DNA from: Microcaldota archaeon
GTDB taxonomy: Archaea > Micrarchaeota > Micrarchaeia > Micrarchaeales > Micrarchaeaceae
Length of the DNA: 9,888 nucleotides
Direction of reading: 5' to 3'
Assembly (NCBI GenBank): GCA_021827955.1
Contig: JAKATY010000045.1
Location: 1-9,888, forward strand
In this document: in pieces, positions 1-6,374 of the stretch
Layout of the letters: the number at the start of each line of letters is the position of its first letter
How positions within the stretch are numbered: the stretch's first letter is position 1
Program-made: the position numbers and the translations under genes
Notes under the pieces: model-generated
Databases searched by the model: none
Told to the model about the DNA's origin: nothing
Seen by the model: only the letters and a program-made list of their open reading frames with translations

Positions 1-61
1 CTGCCGCTCCAAGAATTATTACCCTTTTCGCATCCTTGTTCAGAAGATTTACACTTGACAT
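1..61 (-). CDS. N-terminal fragment of an unidentified nucleotide-binding protein (runs off left edge)
   Basis: The complement of 59-61 is ATG, followed by 20 open codons to the window edge. The peptide begins MSSVNLLNKDAKR and continues VIILGAA, with the next codon starting with G. A basic residue, a hydrophobic beta strand and then a G-A-A turn is the usual opening of a Rossmann or P-loop nucleotide-binding domain. A KRVIILGAAG start is also typical of the archaeal predicted GTPase / cyclic 2,3-diphosphoglycerate synthetase-like family (COG2403), but twenty residues cannot settle that. A clear TATA box lies about 35 bases upstream of the ATG on the same strand, which supports a real gene with a leader of roughly 10 bases. 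The rest of the gene is outside the window. Being a coding start is fairly sure; the family is a guess. Confidence 0.6.
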   Translation of the reverse strand, partial: MSSVNLLNKDAKRVIILGAA

Positions 62-91
62 GCTACCACTATTGCATATTTTTTCTGAAAG

Positions 92-100
92 CTTATAAAA
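92..100 (-). promoter_or_regulatory. TATA box for the gene at the left edge
   Basis: On the minus strand this reads TTTTATAAG, a good match to the archaeal TATA box. Transcription about 25 bases downstream would begin near position 70, giving a leader of about 10 bases before the ATG at 61. It lies just beyond the 3' end of amrS, so the two minus-strand genes are probably transcribed separately. Confidence 0.6.
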
Positions 101-112
101 TAATGACCAAAG

Positions 113-133
113 AAAAAGTTTTCAAAAGTAAAA
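113..133 (-). terminator. T-tract terminator after amrS
   Basis: Read on the minus strand, the bases just after the amrS stop codon contain three T-runs: 4 T at 130-133, 4 T at 124-127 and 5 T at 113-117. There is no obvious stem. Oligo-T tracts without a hairpin are the usual intrinsic termination signal in archaea, and this cluster sits between the amrS stop and the next TATA box. Confidence 0.55.
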
Positions 134-145
134 GAAGAAGCGCGC

Positions 146-1201
146 TTAGTACAGCACCCTTATGCCTTTGTAGCTGAATGCTTCAGGAACTTTGCCTTGC
201 ATAGGGATTTTCTCTCCGCATTTCGGGCACTTTCCTGAAGCGGTAATCTTCCAACCATATATGCTGAACCCTGATCTAGAGACCAGCTCCTCTCCGCATT
301 TGGGGCAATAGGTATTTTCATATTTTGTGCCGGGCACGTTTCCTATGTAAACAAACTTTAAACCGTTTGATTTTGCTATGTTGTAATGGGAAACAAGAGT
401 TTTCAGCGGGGTTTCAGAATAATCCAGCATCTTATAGTCAGGATGAAAACGCGTAAACATTACAGGCGTGTCAGGACCCAATTCGTTTGAAATCCATTTT
501 GTAAGGCGGTCGCAGGCTTCCAATGAATCCCCGACTTGCGGTATTATGAGGTCTGTAATTTCTATATGAATGCCTGCATGTTTCAGTGACAGCAATGCGG
601 ACTTCACACTTTCGCTTGAAACAATAGCTTCATATTTGTTGGCAAACTTTTCCTCTCCGTTACCCTTGAAATCGACCACTACCGCGTCTATAAGGCCTTT
701 CATTTTCTGCACCGCTTCGGGGGTCATGTAGCCATTTGTCACGAACACGTTGAATAAGCCCTCCTTGTGGGAAAGCTCCGCGACGTCAAGCACATACTCT
801 ATGAATATGGTGGGTTCGTTATATGTGAAGGCTATCCCTTGCGCACCGCTCTGAAGCGCAAGATCTACGAGACCCTTTGGAGATATGTCTACGCCCTTTA
901 TCTCGCGCTCCTTGGATATGTTGTGATTTTGGCAAAAGAGGCATCCGAAGTTGCACGAAGAGGTGCCAACCCCCAGCACGTAGCTGCCCGGCATGAAATG
1001 GTTGAATGGTTTCTTTTCTATAGGATCAAGTTGCACGGCTTCCAGCTTTCCGTAGCTGTCCAGATAGAGCTTGCCGTCTTTGTTACTCCTTATAAAGCAG
1101 AAGCCCCTGCCGCCATCGGGTATCTTGCACCTTCTGGCACAGGCTATGCATTCAACACGGTTATTGCCTATGCTTCTCCACAAAATCGCTTCTTTTTCCA
1201 T
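146..1201 (-). CDS. amrS: AmmeMemoRadiSam system radical SAM enzyme (AmrS)
   Basis: This is a radical SAM protein of 351 residues, using the Met codon at 1199-1201. The cluster-binding motif CNFGCLFC is visible (Cys 83, 87, 90). An N-terminal cysteine group (Cys 18, 21, 25, 35) precedes it, and a C-terminal zinc-ribbon-like pair of CPKCGE motifs (Cys 299/302 and 325/328) follows, in the order usual for AmrS. The family is named for its genomic association with AMMECR1 and Memo; its reaction is not well defined, although the fold predicts a 4Fe-4S cluster and a 5'-deoxyadenosyl radical. Neither partner is in this window. An in-frame ATG lies nine codons upstream (1228), but the TATA box at 1243-1252 would place the transcript start near 1221. 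The later Met is therefore preferred, and it also gives the usual family N-terminus. The gene is divergent from gyrB. Confidence 0.88.
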   Translation of the reverse strand: MEKEAILWRSIGNNRVECIACARRCKIPDGGRGFCFIRSNKDGKLYLDSYGKLEAVQLDPIEKKPFNHFMPGSYVLGVGTSSCNFGCLFCQNHNISKEREIKGVDISPKGLVDLALQSGAQGIAFTYNEPTIFIEYVLDVAELSHKEGLFNVFVTNGYMTPEAVQKMKGLIDAVVVDFKGNGEEKFANKYEAIVSSESVKSALLSLKHAGIHIEITDLIIPQVGDSLEACDRLTKWISNELGPDTPVMFTRFHPDYKMLDYSETPLKTLVSHYNIAKSNGLKFVYIGNVPGTKYENTYCPKCGEELVSRSGFSIYGWKITASGKCPKCGEKIPMQGKVPEAFSYKGIRVLY

Positions 1202-1242
1202 GCGCTTACCAGAGAGATACAAATACATGTTGTGCTTTTAAC

Positions 1243-1252
1243 ATATATATAG
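1243..1252 (-). promoter_or_regulatory. TATA box of amrS
   Basis: The minus strand reads CTATATATAT here. The expected transcript start, about 25 bases downstream, is near 1221. That lies inside the codons that would follow an ATG at 1228, so this box argues for the start at 1201 with a leader of about 20 bases. Confidence 0.6.
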
Positions 1253-1265
1253 ATTTTGCTGACGG

Positions 1266-1338
1266 AAAAATCAGCTTTCTATAAACCAAAAAGTATGCGA
1301 AAAAGAGGATAAAAAGGTATTACCAAAAGGGTTTTAAA
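1266..1338 (+). promoter_or_regulatory. A-tract array upstream of the gyrB promoter
   Basis: A-runs on the plus strand fall at 1266-1270, 1288-1292, 1300-1304, 1311-1315 and 1325-1328, followed by TTTTAAA at 1332-1338. Centres are about 22, 12, 11, 13 and 10 bases apart, close to one or two helical turns. Phased A-tracts bend DNA in general; that this array regulates gyrBA is inference. Confidence 0.4.
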
Positions 1339-1349
1339 GGTAAGATACC
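1316..1349 (+). promoter_or_regulatory. Pair of GGTA/TACC inverted repeats, candidate operator for gyrBA
   Basis: GGTATTACC (1316-1324) and GGTAAGATACC (1339-1349) share the half-site GGTA and its complement TACC, with gaps of 1 and 3 bases. Their centres are 24 bases apart, and the palindromic TTTAAA core lies between them. The second repeat ends a few bases before the gyrB TATA box, where a bound protein could affect TBP/TFB loading. No regulator is identified. Confidence 0.35.
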
Positions 1350-1355
1350 ATTACA

Positions 1356-1361
1356 TTTATA
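1356..1361 (+). promoter_or_regulatory. TATA box of the gyrB-gyrA-trm56 operon
   Basis: TTTATA, preceded by ACA, lies about 37 bases before the gyrB ATG. The predicted transcript start is near 1384, giving a leader of about 12 bases. TTTTAAA at 1332-1338 is a weaker alternative that would give a longer leader. Confidence 0.5.
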
Positions 1362-1395
1362 GGCGATATGCAATCTTTTTGACAGGCGAAATCTG

Positions 1396-3309
1396 ATGGG
1401 CAATGAGAGTTATACAGCAAACGATATAGTTGTGCTTTCCGGGCCGCAGGGAGTGAGAAAAAGACCCGCAATGTACATTGGCTCAACAGGCAGCGCAGGC
1501 TTCCTTCATCTGCTTTTTGAAGTGATAGACAACTCCATAGACGAGGCGGTTGCAGGGTACTGTAAGAATATTACCGTAAAGCTTGAAAACGAGGGAGGGA
1601 CAGACGTAGCGGAGGTAAGCGATGATGGGAGAGGCATACCTATAGACATAATGCCCAAGCTGAACAAGCCGGCTCTTGAAGTCATAATGACGTCCCTTCA
1701 CTCTGGAGCAAAATTCGACAACAATACTTATAAAGTGTCAGGAGGACTGCATGGCGTAGGCCTTACAGTAGTAAACGCACTTTCTGAGTATGTAGAGGTA
1801 ACGGTGAAGCGCCAGGGCAAAATGTATAGGCAAAAATTCGGAAAGGGCAATATACTTTCGCCTTTGGAGGTTGTAGAAGAGCTTAAGGGCGAGGAAACAG
1901 GCACTACGATAAGATTCAAGCCTGATACCGAAATCTTCTCTGTGAGGAATTTCGATACGATGCTTCTCACAGAAAGGCTCAGAGACCTTTCCTTCCTCAA
2001 CCAAAACATACGCATAACATTTATAGATGCAAGAGAAACTCCGGAGGTCGTTTCAACCTTTTACTCTCAGAATTACATGAGCGATTTTCTGAACTACCTT
2101 AAAAGGGAGAGGAAGGAGGTAACAAAGCCGATAATAATGACGAAGCAGGTGGACTCCTACAGTCTTACGGTTGCGATGCAGTACGTGGAGGGCTACAGCG
2201 AAGAAGTGCTCTCTTTTGTGAACAATATAAGGACCTATGAAGGAGGCAGCCATCTTACCGGCTTCCATGCGGCCCTCACAAGAGCAGTAACAAACTATAT
2301 AGAGAAGAACAGCAAGAAAAACGGCAAAGGCATTGAGGTAGAAGGAGAGGACACGCACGAAGGGCTTATAGGGATAGTGTCCGTGCTTATGCAGAATCCA
2401 GAATTTGAAGGCCAGACAAAGGAGAAATTGGGCAACACGAGCGTTAAATCGATAGTTGAAAACACGGTTTATTCCTATCTTTCAACCTATTTTGAAGAAA
2501 CCCCCGCGGAAGCCGCAAAGATTATAGAAAAGGTTACCCGTGCGGCTGAAGCCAGAGAGGCGGCGAAGAGGGCGAGGGAGCTTACAAGGAAGAAGAACCT
2601 GCTAGAAGAATCGGTGCTGCCAGGAAAGCTTGCGGACTGCAGCGAGACGGATCCGGACAAATCAGAACTTTTCATAGTAGAAGGTGAAAGCGCGGCGGGC
2701 TCCAGCAAGCAAGGCAGGGACAGGAACTATCAGGCGATATTGCCACTTAGGGGAAAGATACTCAACGTGGAAAAAGCAATAGATGAAAAAATATTCGGAA
2801 ATGTGGAGCTTAGAGCGATAGCCACTGCATTAGGCACAGGCATGGGAGATGTGCTTAATTCTGAAAAGATAAGGTACAAGAAGATAATATTTCTTACTGA
2901 TGCGGATGTTGATGGCAGCCACATCAAAACCTTGCTTCTTACTTTCTTCTTCAGGTATCTGAGGCAGCTTATAGAAAAGGGGTATGTGTACCTTGCAAAC
3001 CCGCCGCTCTTCAAGATAAGTCTTGGCAAATCGATAAAGTACGCTTACAGCGACCAGGAGCTCAACGCATTACTTAAAGAGAGCAACGGGAAGGGGGCAG
3101 TGCAGAGGTACAAAGGGCTTGGAGAGATGAATCCGGAGCAATTGTGGGAAACAACCCTCAACCCAAAAACCAGAATACTTAAGAGGGTCACAATAAAGGA
3201 CGCGGAGCTTGCGGACTCTATATTTTCAGTGCTTATGGGAGTAGATTCAAGGGAAAGAAGAAGATTTCTTGAAGAGCATTCACTGGAGGTTTCATTCCTG
3301 GACGTGTAG
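1396..3309 (+). CDS. gyrB: DNA gyrase subunit B
   Basis: GyrB is the ATPase and TOPRIM subunit of type IIA topoisomerase. It powers negative supercoiling as part of A2B2. The 637-residue length is that of the short form without the large insert of many Gram-negative GyrBs. In order: the GHKL ATP site with FEVIDNSIDEA (general base Glu42, Mg-binding Asn46), DDGRGIP (77-82) and GGLHGVG (116-122); the transducer-domain lysine motif QTKEKLG (340-346); the TOPRIM glutamate in VEGESAAGS (Glu429); the metal-binding DADVDGSH (Asp502, 504, 506); and QRYKGLGEMNPEQLW near the C-terminus. All catalytic residues are present, so the enzyme should be active. The TOPRIM motif departs from the common EGDSAGGS (see findings). 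It is the first gene of an operon with gyrA 14 bases downstream. Archaeal gyrase is generally regarded as an ancient acquisition from bacteria. Confidence 0.97.
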   Translation: MGNESYTANDIVVLSGPQGVRKRPAMYIGSTGSAGFLHLLFEVIDNSIDEAVAGYCKNITVKLENEGGTDVAEVSDDGRGIPIDIMPKLNKPALEVIMTSLHSGAKFDNNTYKVSGGLHGVGLTVVNALSEYVEVTVKRQGKMYRQKFGKGNILSPLEVVEELKGEETGTTIRFKPDTEIFSVRNFDTMLLTERLRDLSFLNQNIRITFIDARETPEVVSTFYSQNYMSDFLNYLKRERKEVTKPIIMTKQVDSYSLTVAMQYVEGYSEEVLSFVNNIRTYEGGSHLTGFHAALTRAVTNYIEKNSKKNGKGIEVEGEDTHEGLIGIVSVLMQNPEFEGQTKEKLGNTSVKSIVENTVYSYLSTYFEETPAEAAKIIEKVTRAAEAREAAKRARELTRKKNLLEESVLPGKLADCSETDPDKSELFIVEGESAAGSSKQGRDRNYQAILPLRGKILNVEKAIDEKIFGNVELRAIATALGTGMGDVLNSEKIRYKKIIFLTDADVDGSHIKTLLLTFFFRYLRQLIEKGYVYLANPPLFKISLGKSIKYAYSDQELNALLKESNGKGAVQRYKGLGEMNPEQLWETTLNPKTRILKRVTIKDAELADSIFSVLMGVDSRERRRFLEEHSLEVSFLDV

Positions 3310-3323
3310 CTGGTGGCGTTGCA

Positions 3324-5762
3324 ATGGATGAAGAAAAAAAGATAGAAGAAACTTCGATAGAAAAGGAAATGCAGACGAGCTACATAGATTACGCAATGAG
3401 CGTAATAGTAGGCAGGGCTCTGCCTGATGCAAGAGACGGCCTGAAGCCTGCACATCGGAGGATACTTTATGCAATGTATATGCTTGGAAATACCCATGAT
3501 AAGCCCACAAAGAAGAGCGCAAGGATTGTAGGTGAAGTAATAGGAAAATTCCATCCTCACGGAGACATAGCTGCGTACGACACGCTGGTCAGGATGGCAC
3601 AGTATTTCTCCATGAACCATCAGCTTGTTGAAGGGCAGGGAAATATGGGCTCGGTGGATGGAGACCCTCCTGCAGCGCAACGATACACAGAAGTGAGGCT
3701 CACAAAGATATCCGAAGAGATGCTTACTGACATAGACAAGGAAGCAGTAGCAATGGTTCCAAATTTCGACAATACAGAAATGGAGCCGGTGGTATTGCCC
3801 GCAAAGTTTCCAAATCTCTTGGTGAACGGATCCTCAGGCATCGCGGTCGGCATGGCGACGAACATACTTCCGCACAATCTTGCAGAAGTATGTGATGCAA
3901 TTGCTGCATACATAGACAACAAGGATATAACTCCTAACGAGCTGCTTACATATATCAAAGGCCCTGACTTCCCTACGAACGGCATAGTGTTCATGAATAA
4001 TGAACTGCTCCAATCGTATATTACAGGGAGAGGCTCCGTGACAATAAGAGGCAAGGCGATCGTAGAGGACGGCAGCAAAAAGCAGATCATAATAGAAGAG
4101 ATACCGTACACCGTAAACAAGGCTTCGCTTGTGGCCAAGATAGCGAGCCTTGCAAAGGACAAGGTCATAAACGGCATAGCAAGCCTAAGGGATGAGAGCG
4201 ACAAAAGGGGGATAAGGGTAGTCATAGGGCTAAAGCAGGATGCGAATACTGATCTGGTGCTTAACGGGCTATATGCACATACGCAGCTGCAGCTCACCAT
4301 GCCTGTGATGAACGTAGCGGTGATGGGCAACAGGCTTCTTACGCTGAACATAAAGGATTTCATAAAGGTTTTCGTGGAGCACAGGCTTGAGGTAATCAAA
4401 AACAGGACAAAGCACGACCTCCAAGTCGCATCTGACAGGCTTCACATAGTTGAAGGGCTGCTCAAAGCGATAGGCAGGATAGAGGAAGTAACTGCGCTTA
4501 TAAAAAGCAAGAAGGATGTCAAGGAAGCCAAGGAGGCGCTTATGCAGGTGCTTGAGATATCTGACAAGCAGGCGGCTGCAATTCTTGACATGAAGCTCAG
4601 CAGGCTTACAGGCTTGGAAAGCTCGACTCTAGATACGGAAGGCAATGACTTGAGGAAGGACATAGAGCAATTCAAAAGGATACTTTCAAACGACGCAAAC
4701 GTGCTGCAGATAATAAAAGAGGAAACGGCCGCGATAAAGGAGCAATATGGCGTGCCAAGGAAAACCGCGATAGAGGTAGGGGGAGAATTCGAAGAGATAA
4801 CAAATGAGGACATAATAGAGGACGTAGAATCTGTAATCATACTTACTCATGACAGCTACATGAAGCGCATGCCTTCTGCGGCGTACAAGCTGCAGGCGCG
4901 CGGGGGAAGAGGCGTCATAACAATAAACCTCAAAGAAGGGGATTTCGCAAAGAAGATCGTCTCGTGCAGGGCTAAGGATTACCTGCTGCTTCTTTCCAAC
5001 ATGGGCAAAGCCTACTGGCTTAAGGCATACCAAGTGCCGGAAGGTACGAGATACGCAAGCGGCAAGGCGGCAGTAAACCTTGTAAAGCTGCAGGAAGGGG
5101 AGAAGATAGAGGAGATAGTCAATACAAGAGAGTTCGCTGGCAAGTACATCGTTTTTGCAACGAGAAGAGGCAGGGTAAAGAGGACCTCTGCAGAGAAATT
5201 CTCGAGGCCTAGATCGAACGGAATAAAGGCAATGCCTCTTGAGAATGGAGACGAGCTTGCAAATGCAATAATATCAAACGGCAACAACGACCTGCTTATT
5301 TCAACAAAGAAGGGCAAGGCTACAAGATTCAGGGAATCAGACATAAGGCAGATGGGCAGGATAGCGAGAGGCGTGAGAGGCATAAAGCTTTCCGACAAGG
5401 ACGAGGTGATAAACATACTTGCTGCAAATCCCGGAGACAGCATACTTACAGTTACAGAAAAAGGCTATGGGAAGGTGACGCCTATAGAGAAATACAGGCT
5501 GCAGAAAAGAGGGGGCAAAGGAGTCCTAAATCTGCGTGTAGTGGAAAAGACAGGAGAAGTTGTAAAGTCCATAGATACTGCCGGAGCCAGCAGGGCGATA
5601 CTTATCAATTCAAAGGGCCTATCTATAGAGATAGACGTAGGCAGCGTAAGGGTAACAGGAAGAAATGCCTCTGGAGTAAGGCTTATGAGGCTGGAGACCG
5701 GTACAAAGCTGATAGACGTGCAGGGGACGAATGCAAGCCAGATACAAGGCGGTATGAAATGA
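3324..5762 (+). CDS. gyrA: DNA gyrase subunit A
   Basis: GyrA cuts, passes and rejoins DNA and wraps it through its C-terminal beta-pinwheel. The 812-residue protein has the winged-helix region with KPAHRRILYAM (41-51), the HPHGD loop (77-81) and the catalytic tyrosine Tyr121 in AAQRYTEVRL. The tower and coiled-coil follow, with the C-gate motif QAAAILDMKLSRLTGLE around residues 417-433, and the pinwheel fills about 500-800. Two GyrA-box-like heptapeptides occur: QARGGRG (524-530) in the first blade and QKRGGKG (727-733) near the end. There is no acidic C-terminal tail. The wrapping domain and box motifs favour gyrase over topoisomerase IV ParC. GGTGG at 3312-3316 is a plausible ribosome binding site for the ATG at 3324. 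The stop codon overlaps the next start as ATGA. Confidence 0.96.
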   Translation: MDEEKKIEETSIEKEMQTSYIDYAMSVIVGRALPDARDGLKPAHRRILYAMYMLGNTHDKPTKKSARIVGEVIGKFHPHGDIAAYDTLVRMAQYFSMNHQLVEGQGNMGSVDGDPPAAQRYTEVRLTKISEEMLTDIDKEAVAMVPNFDNTEMEPVVLPAKFPNLLVNGSSGIAVGMATNILPHNLAEVCDAIAAYIDNKDITPNELLTYIKGPDFPTNGIVFMNNELLQSYITGRGSVTIRGKAIVEDGSKKQIIIEEIPYTVNKASLVAKIASLAKDKVINGIASLRDESDKRGIRVVIGLKQDANTDLVLNGLYAHTQLQLTMPVMNVAVMGNRLLTLNIKDFIKVFVEHRLEVIKNRTKHDLQVASDRLHIVEGLLKAIGRIEEVTALIKSKKDVKEAKEALMQVLEISDKQAAAILDMKLSRLTGLESSTLDTEGNDLRKDIEQFKRILSNDANVLQIIKEETAAIKEQYGVPRKTAIEVGGEFEEITNEDIIEDVESVIILTHDSYMKRMPSAAYKLQARGGRGVITINLKEGDFAKKIVSCRAKDYLLLLSNMGKAYWLKAYQVPEGTRYASGKAAVNLVKLQEGEKIEEIVNTREFAGKYIVFATRRGRVKRTSAEKFSRPRSNGIKAMPLENGDELANAIISNGNNDLLISTKKGKATRFRESDIRQMGRIARGVRGIKLSDKDEVINILAANPGDSILTVTEKGYGKVTPIEKYRLQKRGGKGVLNLRVVEKTGEVVKSIDTAGASRAILINSKGLSIEIDVGSVRVTGRNASGVRLMRLETGTKLIDVQGTNASQIQGGMK

Positions 5763-6247
5763 TTTCAGTGCTTGTCATAGGAAAAGGCAGCTATGAGAAT
5801 TGCAAGGACTTGGCGCTTACAGCCAGGGCTTTCGGAGCGCAAAGCATCACGTTTACTACAAGGGCAAACAAAAAGCTGGTAAGCTACATCAAAAGGACAA
5901 ACGGCAGGTGGGGAGGCAAATTTGAAGTCTGCTTTGACAAAGACTGGAGAAAGGCAATAGAAAGAAGCAGGAACTACGAGAAGGTGTATCTTACCCTTGG
6001 AGGAATCCCGATAAACAAGATAATCTACAGGATTCGCACTTACAAGAACGTGATGCTCATAGTAACGCTGCAGAACGATGAGCGCACATTTGAAGGCGTT
6101 GCTGATTTCAACGTAAGCATAACCAACCAGCCGCACTCGACCATTTCCTCTGTTGCAGTGTTCCTGCATATGTTTTACAGCGGCAGGGAGCTTGCAATAA
6201 GATTCAACAACGCAAAGTACAAGATAAAGCAGGCAAAGATGCCATGA
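5759..6247 (+). CDS. trm56: Trm56-like tRNA ribose 2'-O-methyltransferase (C56), divergent
   Basis: The 162-residue protein resembles archaeal Trm56, a SPOUT-class methyltransferase that modifies cytidine 56 in the T-loop of tRNA. Supporting segments are ALTARAFGA (21-29), NGRWGGKFEV, DWRKAIE, KVYLTLGGIPIN where the family usually has VHLTMYG, and ADFNVSITNQPHS, matching the family's ADYNVAxxNQPHSE of the trefoil knot, followed by VAVFLHMFYSG. As I recall the family, two conserved parts are altered: the N-terminal GHR..RD.R.TTH region is shortened to GKGSYENCKD, and the usual VGAEKVP is replaced by VTLQNDERT. The protein is also somewhat short at the C-terminus. The start overlaps the gyrA stop (ATGA), with GGCGGT just upstream as a possible ribosome binding site, so translation is coupled to GyrA. 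Family membership is fairly sure; retention of catalytic activity is not. Confidence 0.75.
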   Translation: MISVLVIGKGSYENCKDLALTARAFGAQSITFTTRANKKLVSYIKRTNGRWGGKFEVCFDKDWRKAIERSRNYEKVYLTLGGIPINKIIYRIRTYKNVMLIVTLQNDERTFEGVADFNVSITNQPHSTISSVAVFLHMFYSGRELAIRFNNAKYKIKQAKMP

Positions 6248-6374
6248 AAATACCGTTTATCGCAGCGGGCTTTTTTAAGATTTAGGCTGTAAGAAAGTTT
6301 ATATGGACCAGTACTTCCTGTTTTTTATAAAGTTCTTCTGCGCATTTATCAAATCTGTATAGAACAGCTTATCC
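6248..6374. other. Convergent intergenic spacer
   Basis: The 127 bases between the ends of trm56 (plus) and the helicase gene (minus) contain two T6 runs on the plus strand, a TATA-like GTTTATATGG at 6298-6307 and a loose inverted repeat GTTCT (6332-6336) / AGAAC (6361-6365). No open reading frame or recognisable RNA gene is seen, and no strong T-run on the minus strand marks a terminator for the helicase. Confidence 0.5.
6271..6276 (+). terminator. T6 terminator candidate of the gyrase operon
   Basis: Six Ts follow GC-rich GCAGCGGGC 24 bases after the trm56 stop codon. A second T6 run lies at 6321-6326. Both are on the operon's coding strand in a convergent spacer, fitting archaeal oligo-T termination. 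Any stem here is weak. Confidence 0.5.

Noticed and set aside
1202..1228. Nine-codon N-terminal extension of AmrS from the ATG at 1228
   Set aside because: The predicted transcript start (near 1221, from the TATA box at 1243-1252) lies inside this extension, and family members normally begin at the later Met.
767..1252. 161-codon plus-strand open frame opposite amrS
   Set aside because: It is a mirror of the amrS coding sequence, has no family features and is covered by a gene with clear motifs.
3045..4399. Long minus-strand open frames opposite gyrB and gyrA (3045-3680 and 3620-4399)
   Set aside because: They are low-complexity Ser/Leu-rich shadows of conserved gyrase coding sequence with no promoter or ribosome binding site.
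6329..6365. Possible structured RNA in the convergent spacer
   Set aside because: The only pairing found is five bases (GTTCT/AGAAC) around a 24-base loop, with no C/D box, tRNA or riboswitch-like features.
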